From assembly GCF_040802235.1 (NCBI RefSeq), contig NC_133174.1, positions 134,469,213 to 134,533,212 of the forward strand: DNA of 64,000 nt, given 5' to 3'. The notes under the pieces are model-generated. The model made no database searches, was not told the DNA's origin, and saw nothing but the letters and a program-made list of their open reading frames with translations. How positions within the stretch are numbered: position 1 is the stretch's first letter; each line of letters starts with the position of its first letter. Both the position numbers and the translations under genes were made by a program. Source of the stretch: Manis javanica. Taxonomy: Eukaryota; Chordata; Mammalia; Pholidota; Manidae. Below are positions 46,656-57,800 of this stretch, in pieces.

Positions 46656-47431
46656 ATAAATTATTTAAAAATGCTCTTGATATTTTTCCACATTTGCAAT
46701 ACTTCTCTAGAATTGATTTTAAGTAAATATGTCCTTAGGGTAATTTGCTGACAAAAAGCCAGGAACTAACCAAGCTTCATCATAACACTGGCTAAACTAA
46801 GATGATTTCAGGTTGAACATGCAGAGGGAAATAAATTAATGTAGAACTTCTACATTTTAGTATTTATGGCAAATTAGTCTGGTGGTTTATGAACTCCCCC
46901 TCTATTTTTCATATGTGTTTCTGTATTTCAGGCCAAATGGTCTCTGCATGTGAGCTAATTTATTACTAGGGATTAGAAGAAGATGACATAAAGTGAAGAG
47001 GTGAGCATGTGTATATTTTTTTCATTTATAGTGTGTTGAGAAGACTTGTCTCCTTGGATATTGGCAGATCCAATGTAACAACCTGGAGGAATGAAGGAGT
47101 ACCTGACTCAGTGGCACCCATGGTGGTGGGCCTCACTAACTGCTCACAGCATTCGTTCACACAGAACCTGTGTTCCTCCAAAATCTTTCCTAACATCAAT
47201 CAACGATTAACAATAATCCAAGTCAGCCTGTGGAAGACAAGGTCTTTGTTACATCTGAGGTAGATAAAGGGTTAATGACTTTGGAAGTCAACAAAATGAC
47301 TACCCTGTAGATACAAATGTTCTATCTATATCTTGGCACATTTTAGAGCATGAGAATTAACTATAATGAGACAAGATAGACCACAGATTGGTCCTGAAAG
47401 ATATAATAGGCTTATCTGTGTCATCTAGAGG
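46656..47431. other. No gene seen
   Basis: The frame of 84 codons at 47,009-47,263 has no recognisable domain. No named repeat. Confidence 0.35.
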
Positions 47432-47625
47432 CATCTGTTTTCAGATTTGGGTGTGCATCAGAATCATTGGGAGGGCTTATTAAACCACAGATGGCTGTTA
47501 CACCCCCAGGGTTTTTGACTAAGTAGGTCTGGAGTAGAGCTTAAGAATTTCCATTTCTAACAAATTCCCAGGGATTGATGATCTTACACCTCCAGGAAAC
47601 ACACTTTGGGAATCACTACCCTAAG
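47432..47625 (+). mobile_element. hAT-Charlie non-autonomous fossil (MER5/MER20-like)
   Basis: 'gtgcatcagaatcattggga', 'gggcttattaaaccacaga', 'gactaagtaggtctggagta', 'aatttccatttctaacaaat' and 'cacactttgggaatcactac' occur in the order of this well-known family. Confidence 0.8.
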
Positions 47626-48555
47626 TATTTGAATTAAGGTGATTACGATTTGGAAAAAGTTCTGGAGATTGCAGAAATAAATGAGTATCCTCTGAGGCTA
47701 CACTCTATACTAGGTCTAGGGACAGCATTAAGAAATACAAGGCATACCCCTTTTTCTCAAAGAATGAACACTGATCTTAGACTTCTACGACAGACTCTCC
47801 CTGGTGATCTCATTCCCACCCACAGCTTGCTGGTCATTTTCACACTAAATACCAGCAAATGTGTGCTTCTCCTTTTGTTACCCTCATGAATATTAGACTC
47901 ATGTATCTAAGTGCTCACTGAGTTTCCTATCTGGATTCCCAAAATACATGTCTTCCAAACCAGAGATGACAAACACGTTTATTTCCTGTGCCAACTAGAA
48001 TTAATAGTACCTGTGCTGAACTGAGAAGGATTCTGAAGCCAGGATGAGGTTCAGGTGAAAAACAACAACACTGATTTAATTTATCAGGAGCCTGGGAACA
48101 TTTGGTGTTGCCATCTGAGCAGGAAACTTTCAATGTCTCCTTAACCAAACCATCTCCTCCTCCTCTTTCATTTGTGAATTTGATGAGGAGATTAGGAGGT
48201 GCCTTTTGTTCCTTTCAGAGCTGGAACCACAGCAAGTACTACATCCCTGAGCAAATAAATGCACTCTTACATACTTATTTAATGTAAAGCATCTTGCTTT
48301 AGAATTCCTCATTGTACTCTCCCAGTCCTGCTTCTTTACTTTCCAAAAGTATCTGCTTACTCTCTCTGGGTTCTGTTAATAGGGTATTAGCTTTTAATAG
48401 TGGATTCTATCAGCTTTGGATACCTCTTCATATTTCTGCCTTCAAATTAGCACTCACCTGTGATAAATTACTCCTGCAAACCCATGAGTTTCATCTCTCC
48501 TAAGCCCTGCATTCTACTGAGTGTAATATTGTCTGGTAATGGTACCATGTCAACC
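47626..48555. other. No gene seen
   Basis: Open frames of 60-79 codons without domains. No repeat named with confidence, although 48,060-48,290 may be an old LTR fragment. Confidence 0.35.
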
Positions 48556-48739
48556 AAGAAACATATTCCTTCCTCTCTCTATCCCTCTCATGTAATCAGG
48601 TTGCAGGTTTCAGTAATATTGATAACCCACCTCCTTCCCTCCATTTCTACCATCATCAATATATTATACTACTGGCTGTCTTGGTCCTTCTTGGCTACAG
48701 TCACTTTTTCTAAATCAGAAATATTATCATCGAACCCTC

Positions 48740-49350
48740 CCCACCCTGTTTAAAGTTCCTCAATAACTCTCCATTGCCTACAGTACTGTTTTCAAATGTT
48801 CTTGAACTGCCTGTAACTCTACAGAGATCACATTTATTCTAGCTTATAAGGTATGAGTCCCTAGGCATGGAAGATGAAATATTTTACTCTAGGCCAAGTA
48901 AAATTGGTAGAGTTGGATGGGGGAAAATACCAAGAGTCTAATAAAATGGCGCTATGGGTGTCCTTGTCTCTACTTTAACCGTAGTTGCTTCTTTGATCTA
49001 TTTTATGTAGTGAATTCTGCATAAAAAGAAATTTTAAGAAAAATATTCTATAAACCTTTGAGTACAAGATAAAATCTACAAATAAGGTAGTCAAGACTCT
49101 CCAGTTCCCACCTATCTTTCCAGCTTCTTATCTTACTATGTCTCCTTTAAATACAGGTCCTCCCCAACACCCTTTTCCCCATATTTTCACTTCTGCCCAT
49201 GTCATTCTTTCTACCTGGAACACCATTTTTCATGCCTCCAGCCCACTGAACTCACCATCATGGCCCAGAGCAAATGTCAACTTCCATGCTGAGTCAGACA
49301 CAACTTAGATCCTCTGGGTTCCCATGGTGCTTTGCAAATACTGTAATGCT
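48740..49350 (+). repeat. L2 in two blocks, interrupted
   Basis: Block one (48,740-48,850) has 'ctcaataactctccattgcc' and 'tacagtactgttttcaaatg'. Block two (49,080-49,350) has 'tagtcaagactctccagttc', 'ccacctatctttccagcttc' and 'tctttctacctggaacacca'. They are adjacent in L2, so the ~230 bp between them is probably an insertion of unknown type. Confidence 0.6.
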
Positions 49351-49584
49351 GAAGATATTCCCTTGACTCAGATAATTTAATTTCCTAGAGGGAGCAACAT
49401 CTTTGATGGCCCAGATCTCATCATCTTATCTATCAGAGCATAGCTGCTGTTTAGTACCTGTGTTAAAATGAATGAAAAGAAAACAAAATTTTAATAAACA
49501 TATAATAACATTGATTTACATTTGTATCATTCGATGCTTGATGCATTATATTTTCATGCCAGGCAGTGGTAGAGGAGGTACTGA

Positions 49585-49790
49585 GATAACTGGCATTAAA
49601 CCCTGGCTATAACTTTATTGGCTTTATGGCCTCGGGCAAGTTACCTAACCTCTTCACATTGCAGTTTCTTCATGAGTAGGCAGAGAACCGCTACCTCGAA
49701 AGAATGAATTCATTGACACATGTAGGTCATTTAGCACAGCACCCAGCTTGTCATAAGCACTCCGTATGTTAGCTAAGAGTATGATCTAAT
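49585..49790 (-). repeat. MIR SINE, antisense
   Basis: 'ggcctcgggcaagttaccta', 'acctcttcacattgcagttt', 'cttcatgagtaggcagaga' and 'tttagcacagcacccagctt' follow the antisense MIR order. Confidence 0.85.
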
Positions 49791-50744
49791 CTGATTGATA
49801 TTCATTAAGTGTATTTCAGTCTCATATTTCGACAGTTGAGAATCTTTAGGACTTATCCAAGTCTCTCAGCTTTTAAGTTATACAATCCTATGTTAATCAA
49901 GAAAACAGACAATAAAATGAATCCATTTTTAGGCCATTTTTGGAATTTTTGAGTCATGAAGAGATTTTCCAAGATAAATCAGGTTATTAAGGCTTTCTTT
50001 TACTATGCTCTGTATTCAACTCATAGGACACTTGCAAAAAAGCAGTTTGAAAGAGAAAGTCACTACATCTACCCCTGTAACTGCCATCAGAATGAAGATA
50101 TCAAATATTTCCATCTCCCCAGGATATTTCCTCATGTCTCTGCCAAGCCAATTTCCACATCATCCTTCCAGAGGCAACCCTAGGTGACTTATTTCAGCAA
50201 AGATTAGTTTAGACTGTTGTTGTATTTTATATAAATTAGATCATGCAATACATACTTTTTGTGTCTGGCTTCTTTCACTCAAGATCATGTTTTTGAGATA
50301 CATCTATGTGGATGCATTTATCTCTATTTCATTCTTTTCTATGGCTGAGGAGTATTCTGTTGTATAATGTACTTCAATATGTTAATCCATGCTCCTGTTT
50401 GTGGGTGTTTTGGTTGGCTTCCAGTTTGAAGCTATTATAAACAAGGTAGCTATGACCAGATAATCTTGTATAAGCCAGTTTGTAGATGCCTGTTTTCAGT
50501 GAACACCTAGAAATAGAATAGGTGGGTCTAAAGGTCAAGGTATGTTTATAAGAAGCTGCCAAGCTATTTTCCAAACTGCTTGTACCATTTTATACTCCCA
50601 CTGGCAATGCATATTGTTGCCAAAATTTGGTACAAACTTTTATAATTTTAGCCAATATTTTGAATGCAGACTCTTGTATCATTCATATTTTATTTTGCAT
50701 TTCCCTAGTGACTTATTAAGTACCTTATCACATACTTATTGACT

Positions 50745-50818
50745 GTGTGTGTATGTGTATGTACACACACATATATACACATACCACACTCACAAACACA
50801 TGTATATATAGTTGATTT
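50745..50818. repeat. TG/CA/TA low-complexity stretch
   Basis: Short imperfect runs of gt, ca and ta within the L1 3' UTR. Confidence 0.8.
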
Positions 50819-50897
50819 GCAAGAGTTTTTTATATGTCAGGATATGAAAATTTTGTCAGATATATGTACTTCAGGTACTTTTCCCAGTTTTTGACTG

Positions 50898-51422
50898 TGC
50901 CAAAGATAAACAAAGCCAGACGTTAAAATGATAAAAACAGATTTTATTCTGTGGGGAAAAGGAGTGAACAAGTGAAAAATTACAAAGAGGTAGTAGGTAT
51001 AAATGTGATTAGGCCAGCTGTGTAGGCTAGCTGGCAAGTACCAAGTTAACATTCTGTCCTGCCACAGAGTCTGGGAGACAAGAGTCTGTATCCTTCGTGA
51101 TAATTACATTCAAGTCCTTGAGAAAGACAAGTTGAGTTGTAGAAGATACATATACATTTCAAAGGCACAGAGGAAGGATTCAGGATTGTAAAGTCTTTGT
51201 AGAAATGTAGTAAGAAAGGGAGAGGGGATGGGTCAGAGGCCTATTGTCTGGCCATGCCTAGAACAAACAGTAAATTCTTTTGACAAGCCCTGAGCTTTTT
51301 AAGGACTGACAGGAAAGGACCCAGGAAAGTAGCCTTAGGCTACCGGAAGCCATGCTGATGTTGATCAACTCTTACTTAGTGCAGGGGTGCTGAGAGTTCT
51401 TTTGTACTTCTCACTTGCCAAA
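50898..51422 (-). mobile_element. Solo LTR-like insertion in the L1 3' UTR
   Basis: About 510 bp foreign to the L1, with a polyadenylation signal on the minus strand ('cagaataaaatctg', near 50,938-50,950). The 7-bp string TGCCAAA occurs at both edges (50,898-50,904 and 51,416-51,422), either a duplication or the LTR ends overlapping it. L1 sequence continues on both sides. Family unknown. Confidence 0.55.
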
Positions 51423-53442
51423 TTTCTGAATGGTGTCCTTTAAATAATATACTTTTCAGTTTTATGAAGTCCAGTTATTACTTGTGTTCTTTTATGTTTG
51501 GGGTATGTGTGTGTGTTCATCTCTAGGTATCTGCGTATCCTAGGGCTACAAAATACTCTGAAATATTTTCTTCTGGGAGATTTATGCTTCTGGGTTTAAC
51601 AAGATTCTTGCTGCCTATGATCCATCTCAAAATTAATTTTTGTGTGTAGATTGAGATTGCTGTTTGGCACATGTTTTCTCATTTGAACAATTTCCCGGCA
51701 CCACATCTTAAACAGACATGCCTTTCCCCCTTTGAGCTGATTTGGTATCTCGGTATAAAATCAGTTGGCTTATATATATGTGACTCTCTTTCTGTACTAC
51801 CTATTCTGTTCCACTGATCTATTACTTATTCTTTCACCAACATCACACTGTCTTGATTTACTAAAGCTTTAGATTAAGTTCTGAAATCTGGCCGGTCGAA
51901 TCCTCCATATTTATTTTCCTTTTCAAGATTGTTTTGGATATATTAGTTAGATCTTTTGAATTCTCAGATAATCGTTCTTTCATCCTGAAATTTTGATAGG
52001 CACTGCATTGAACGTAGACAAGTTTGGGGAGAGTGATATCTTGATAATACTGAGACTTTCAGTCCATGGGTGTTTGCCTTGTTTACTCTAGTACTCTTTA
52101 CTTTCTCTTGGTGATGTTTATGGTTTCCAGTGTGCTGGTATTACACATTTTCATTAGACATCTTCTTAGATATTTGATGTATTTTGATACTATTAAAAAT
52201 CGTAATTATTTTCCATTGTTTCTTGCTAGTCCATAGAATTAAAATAGATATGTTGTGTTGATTTCATACCATGCCTGGTTAAATTAGCTCAGTACTAGTG
52301 TTTTAAAATTTTTTAAATTTTGACTTTTAAAGAATATTTTAGACTCCATAAGGTTTTTTACATAACAAATCTAAGAATAACAGCAACTTTTTACAGTCTT
52401 TGTCTTTTAATGCTTGGTTCGCCTAATTGCATTGGGTAGGAACCTAGTATTAATGTTGCATAGAAATGGTGATAGCAAACTTCTTCGCTGTATTCCTAAT
52501 GTTGGGAAAAGGGTTCAATTTCTTACAATTACATTTATAATTACAATTTACAATAGTAAATTTAATTTTAATTGTAGATATTTCACAGGTGACTTATAAA
52601 ATTGGGGATATTTGTCTGCATGACCTGTAGTGGTGTTTCCTATTTCAGTCCTAATCTTTGTAATTTGTGTATTCTTTTTTTCTTAATTAATCTGATAAGA
52701 GATATATCAATTTTATTGAGTCAGAGAATCAGCTTTTAGTTTCACTGGCTTTCCTCTTTTTTCAAGTTTTTTAAATCTCTGCTTTTTATCCATCTATCAT
52801 CTGTTAATTATCTTTGAATTTAAGTTTCATGTCTTTTCTTAGCTTTTTAAAGTGATGGTTTTGGTTACTGATTTGAGATATTTCTTATTTTGTAATAGAA
52901 CTATTTATACCTTAAATTCCATTTAAAATTTTCTTTACTGTATCGACATAGTTTGACACATTGTCTTTTGATTTTCACTCAAGTCAAAATATTTTCCACT
53001 TTCTCTTATATTTTCCTTTTTGGCCCTTTGGTTATTTATTTAATATTCAGATATTTGAGTATTTCCATATATCATTCTATAATTTCTTTCTAGGTTAATT
53101 GCATTTTGGTCAGAGAAACTTTGAATTATTCAGTTCTTTTATATTTATTAAGGTTTTCTTTATGTCCAATGAGTGCTTAAAGATTTTCTCTGTTTCTTTC
53201 AGCAGTTTGATGTGTCTTGGTGTGGTTGATTTTGCTATTTATCTTGCTTGGTGTTCTCTGGGCTTCTTGAACACATGGTTTGATTTCTTTCATTAGAGGT
53301 GGAAAATTCTCAGCCATTTCCCCATTATATATTTCCTCTGTCTCATACAATCTTTCCTTTTTCCTTCTGTGATTCCAATTATATATATCTCAGAGCATTT
53401 GATATTGTCACACAGTTTTTGGATACTTTTTTCTATCCCTCC

Positions 53443-53786
53443 TCTGGTGAAAATGGAAGTTCCTATGTCCAGGATTCTCACCTGACCCGAAACTACTTGA
53501 TGATGTAGTTGGCCTACTGCTAGGCTGCTGCTTCCACACCAGTGAGCTATTATTGACTGAGTCACTATATAAAGAGCTCTGCTCAGTGCTCTGGGCAGAG
53601 GCAGAGACCAAGATGGATTGAGGACCTTAAGACTGGTGGATGCAGACATGATTCTAGTGCCCGACCCACCTCCATGAGAATAAAGTTGGGTATAAACCCT
53701 TTTACCCAAGAATGTTCCATTGTCATTTATTGGTCTCACTGAATCCATAGAGAACTTTCCTGGGAATTAAACCCTCAGGCAAGACG
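53443..53786 (+). repeat. ERV-B 5' LTR
   Basis: 344 bp aligned end to end with the 3' LTR and the 45,137 solo LTR. TATA box in 'ctatataaagagctctg' (about 53,566-53,582), polyadenylation signal in 'gagaataaagttggg' (about 53,677-53,691). The terminal bases have decayed (TC instead of TG, CG instead of CA). Confidence 0.92.
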
Positions 53787-53788
53787 AT

Positions 53789-53809
53789 TGACATATTTGG
53801 CAAGATTCA
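53789..53809 (+). other. ERV-B primer binding site, tRNA-Ser-like
   Basis: Two bases after the 5' LTR, tgacatatttggcaagattc matches the complement of a tRNA-Ser 3' end at 15 of 21 positions (my count, tRNA recalled from memory). All but one of the mismatches are G-to-A or C-to-T, as expected from CpG decay. Confidence 0.6.
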
Positions 53810-53829
53810 TTGTAGACCAGAAAATGAAA

Positions 53830-55602
53830 CAGGCTGCCCTCATGGGAGGGGTACTTCAATGGGCTGCCCCTATGGATGGGGAGACATTTGAGTATCTCCC
53901 ATGGGCATTTGGTCTGAGATGGCTTGCCTCCTAGAGGACTGGGCACCTCCACAGGACTGGGAGGAGGTAGAGGTGATGCCTGAGGCAGTAGAGGAGGCAG
54001 TTGGCATAATAAGGAGTTCCTTTGAGAAACAGAGTGCCCACAAGGTGGCAGGTTGGCAATTTCTCACAGTATTCAAAAAGGCTACAGGTAAGAAGAACAT
54101 GCTCCTGCAAGAGACACAAGAAATGGCAGCACAAGAATGTGAGCTGTGAGGTGCTGTGGATTTGTTGAAAAAATGAAATGGCATTGATGGAATGACGAGA
54201 AGAGGCGGCACGAGAATGCAAACTACAAGTTACTGTGGAGGAAGTAGAAGATTTGTTAAAAAATGAAGTGGCATTGCTGCGAGGTACTGTGGAAGAGGTA
54301 AAGGCCAGGAAGAAGAAGGATGCACCCCTGCAAAAAGCGCAACGAGACATCATGAGAACATGACCTGCAAGGTTGTGTGGGGGAGGTAAAAGATTCTTTA
54401 GAGAATGAGACAATGGTGGTGCAAGGTGCTGTGGAAGAGGCAAAGGGCATTAAGGAGAAGGACATACTCTTGCAAGAAGCGCAAGAAGAGACAGCACGAG
54501 AATACCAGCTGTGAGATACTGAGGTGAAGGTAAGAGAACTGTTGAACACTGAGCTCGTGTTGCTGTGAGGCACTGTAGAAAAGGTAAAGGTACAGCAGTG
54601 GAAGCACTCAGGGGAGTAGCAAGAAACATGCCATCAGCCCCAGAAATGGAGGAGGAGCTGGGGAAACATGAAGGGGTGGTGCTGGAGGCACCGACTCTTC
54701 CTCTATTGAAAGCCTGCCTGGTTATAGTCAGGAAAATAAAGACGCAGCAATGCTGGGTTCCTCTGGGAGAGGTGCAGCCCCCTCCCCAGGCCATGGAGCA
54801 CTCTACACTCTGCCCATATACTCAGGCTGAACTGGTGGATTTGGGTTCGTGGTTCCAGCAGAAGCCCTCTGAGTTGATATCAGCTTGGTTCCTGCATCTT
54901 TGGGATATAGGGGGAGATGGAATTATTCTGTCTGGATCAGATATGGGAAAGCTGGCTTCCCTGACATTTCATCCTGCCTTGAGGCAGCAATTATAAAATG
55001 CATATCAGACCCCAGAAAATCACTCCCTTCTCTACTGGTTTATGGCCATGATTCATGCTGTATGGACCAATCAGGGTGATTTACCATCCTCCTCACTAGA
55101 TGGCAGACGTATGCTGAGCTCCAAAAGGTGTTATGGGAGTTAGGCATGAAAAGTGCCATTTTATAGTTCAGAGAATTTTAGCCCAGGTAAGGAGCCTTAT
55201 ACTGTGGGGTTGAAAAATGTAGTGCTTCAAATGGCTCCCACATCCCTCTTTGAGCCCCTAGTGGCCATTCTTGTCCTTCACTTAAGGCAGCCCATAAGTG
55301 AGATTATCTGTATGGTAGCAGACTTGGGAGAGGCTAAATCAATGAGAGCATGGAAGGAAATAAGGTCTGCTACTCAGAAGAATTTAAAGGACTCTGTGAA
55401 GGCCACAAGGACCCAGATGTGGGTTGATTTGATAGGGGCAGGAGCAGACAGAAAGAAATTGGATGGGAAGTCAAATAGAATCTTGATGGAGCTGTGGCAA
55501 CAATTCAATCTGGCAGAGCAGTTCCAGCCACAGAGGACCAAGAAGCAGAGGCCAGAGACAGAGCCTGGCCTGTGTGTTTACAAGCTTCCTGCTGGAGAGT
55601 AA
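53830..55602 (+). pseudogene. gag: ERV-B gag (repeated coiled coil, then ERV-L/Fv1-type capsid)
   Basis: The N-terminal frame at 53,901-54,149 is followed at about 54,090-54,600 by at least four imperfect repeats, each with a charged helix (LLQE-Q-E-A-E pattern), starting near 54,100, 54,190, 54,325 and 54,465. Stops sit inside most units. The 143-codon frame at 54,565-54,996 carries the capsid segment YTQAELVDLGSWFQQKPSE, AWFLHLWD and DMGKLASLTFHPALRQQ. A 149-codon frame at 55,153-55,602 carries the C-terminal half (RAWKEIRSATQ, RILMELWQQFNLAEQF). No zinc knuckle is seen. Gag would form the particle shell. The coil resembles the assembly helices of ERV-L gag, but the tandem expansion is unusual. 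Confidence 0.72.
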
Positions 55603-55699
55603 GCCAACCTCACCTGAACCTGCACAGGAAGATGATTGGGGGATACGGTTTGACTGAGGGGCAGGTTGAGGTACACACCCTGAAGGAATAGGGTGGGAA

Positions 55700-56010
55700 C
55701 CCGCAGACACATGTTAAAATATCAATTCATTGGTCCCCAGTGAACATACACCATGTCCTGGCTCTGGAGGACACAGGAGTCGAATGTTCACTGGTTTTAT
55801 GGCAACTCTGAGTGGTTTCCCAGAACTCCCGCTCTTATAGATGGATATGGCAGTAAGGCTTTCAGAGTGAAACAAGCCCAAATCCTGTTTGGAATAGGGC
55901 ATCTACCCCCAAAGAAGTATACTGTGTATATCTCTCCCATCCCTGAATATATTTTGGGGATAGATATCCTGCAGGGCCTAAGGCTACAGACCACTGCAGA
56001 TGAGTTCTGA
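55700..56010 (+). pseudogene. pro: ERV-B aspartic protease
   Basis: LALEDTGVECSL is encoded around 55,757-55,792 (catalytic DTG), but the remainder lies in another frame: the 85-codon frame at 55,753-56,010 holds LIDGYGSKAFRVKQAQ and PEYILGIDILQG. One frameshift therefore lies directly after the active site. Same motif set as the ERV-A protease. Confidence 0.82.
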
Positions 56011-56089
56011 TTGAGGATATGTGTGGTGAATGCAGTTCTGAGGGGACATACTAAGCACCCACCCATAGCTTTAACAGTACCTCAGTGGG

Positions 56090-56900
56090 TGACTAACACC
56101 AAACAGCACAAATTGCCTGGAGAGCATAAAGAAATTGGAGAAACCCCCCAGGAGCTGAAGAAGGTGGGTTTATAAAGCCCACCCATAGTCCTTTCAATTC
56201 CCCAGTGTGGCAAGTAAAAAAGCCAGATAGCTCCTGGTGTATGACTGTGGATTACAGAGAACTGAATAAAGTCATACCCCCCTCCCACATGCTGCCATTC
56301 CCTCTATTGCAGACCTGATGGATACCCTCAGCCATGAGCTAGGAACATACCATTATGTTGTAGATCATGCTAATGCCTTCTTTTCCATTGACATTGAGCA
56401 GGAAAGTCAGGAACAGTTTGCCTTCCAGGGAAGGATGGCAATGGACTTTCACCCTCTTTCTGCAGGGATACCTCCACAGCCCCACCATCTTTCATGGACT
56501 TGTAGCCCAGGAGTTGGCAGCATGGGAGAAACCACCAATGTTGAGGCTGTACCATTATACTGATGATATGATCATGCCTGATTCTCTTTCAGATCTAGAT
56601 GGTACAGCACCTAGATAGCTGCAACATCTACAGGAGAAAGGATGGGCTGTGAACAGCACCAAGGTTCAGGGACCTGGTTTGTCAGTCAAATTCTTGGGGG
56701 TCATCTGATTGGGTAAGACCAAAGTTATACCATAAGTAGTTTAGATAAAGTCCAGACCTTTCCTACTCCTACAGCTGTAGCATTGCTACAGGAGTTTCTG
56801 GGTCTTCTAGGCTACTGGAGAGTGTTTATTCTGCACTTGCACAAATTCTGAAGCCCTTATACCAGTAGGTCTGAAAGGGTGTCAGGTGGGACTGGGATGA
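56090..56900 (+). pseudogene. pol: ERV-B reverse transcriptase fingers, palm and thumb
   Basis: Fragments in shifting frames. Motif A region VDHANAFFSIDIEQES and active site YHYTDDMIM (about 56,548-56,575). The usual hydrophobic residue before DD (Val in ERV-A) is Thr, while both Asp residues remain. The fingers-palm part is spread over two overlapping frames of about 81 and 83 codons (56,318-56,563 and 56,367-56,618), so a frameshift lies between them. A stop follows GTAPR at 56,618. Confidence 0.85.
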
Positions 56901-57800
56901 GACATGTGCATCTGCTTTTACTACAACAAAATAGGCAGTCAAGGCCATGCAGGCCTTGAGTGTGATAGACCCATCAAGTCCCTGTGAGCTAGGTGTTCAT
57001 GTGACTGAAGATAGTTATGGCTGGGGTCTCTGGCAGTGGCTTGAATGAACTCACCAATGTATTGGATTCTGGTCCCAACTCTTAAAAGGAGCAGAGTATT
57101 GGTATACCTTAATAAACAATTGTCTGCCATGTACCATGCCTTGCTGGCTACAGAATCCATCACCAGAATGGCCCTGATAAAAGTAATAACCACCTATCCC
57201 ATCATGGGGTGTATATGAGACTAGACCCAAAAGCCATGGAGTGGCATGGCACAGACTTACATCAGCTTAGCGCCCTCTCTGGTAGCCCCTTGAGGGGAGA
57301 ACTCCAACACTTACTGGGACCAGTGATGTATAGCAGTGAAAGGCAGGAAGAATTTTCTTTAGAATCATGAGTAGCATAGAGCCCTTATTGGGAGGGAAGA
57401 GACCCTATATCCAAAGATGCATGGTACACAGATGGCTCCAGTAGTGGGCAGCCCCTGAAGTGGAGGGCTGTAGCTTTCCATCCTGAGATGATAAAATATG
57501 GATGAAAGATGATAAGGGGAAGAGAAGTCAATGGGCAGAGTTGTGGGCAGTGTGGCTTGTGATCAGCCAGGAGCCCTCCCCTAGATTTGTCTGTGCTGAC
57601 AGCAGGGCCATCTATCGAGGCCTGACTTTGTGGCTACCAACATGGTACCATGCCAACTGGATGGTTGGTCACCAACCCCTTTGACAGCAAGAGCTGTGGC
57701 AAGACTTATGGGCCTCTGGTCAGACTAAAACGGTTACAATATATCATGGGACAGGCATTTGCCACTGGCATCCCCAGGAAGTGATAAGTGATGAAGCAGA
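56901..57800 (+). pseudogene. pol: ERV-B connection and RNase H
   Basis: The connection (GYGWGLWQWLE-like, with stops) at about 57,010-57,060 aligns with ERV-A. RNase H: 'tggtacacagatggctccag' encodes WYTDGSS at about 57,421-57,440. The frame at 57,502-57,684 carries QWAELWAVWLVISQEPSP and CADSRAIYRGL, so the second Asp motif reads ADSR where ERV-A has TDSW. The final Asp region (SDEADELVQ) is near 57,790-57,815. Confidence 0.8.

Larger units (their letters stand above)
50230..53442 (-). repeat. L1, antisense: 3' UTR to ORF2, host of three LTR-element insertions
   Basis: Starts with antisense L1 3' UTR ('ggctgaggagtattctgttg', 'gcttccagtttgaagctatt', 'aactgcttgtaccattttat', 'ttgcatttccctagtgactt') and after a nested LTR continues through 'tgatccatctcaaaattaat' and antisense ORF2 ('cagagaatcagcttttagtt', 'ttaattgcattttggtcaga'). 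It resumes at 59,889 beyond ERV-B. No open ORF2. An old L1M-type element. Confidence 0.85.

Noticed and set aside
53870..54794. Several 105-170-codon minus-strand frames in ERV-B gag
   Set aside because: Low-complexity Ser/Phe/Leu-rich reverse reading of the gag coiled-coil repeats. Not supported by motifs or by ERV-A.
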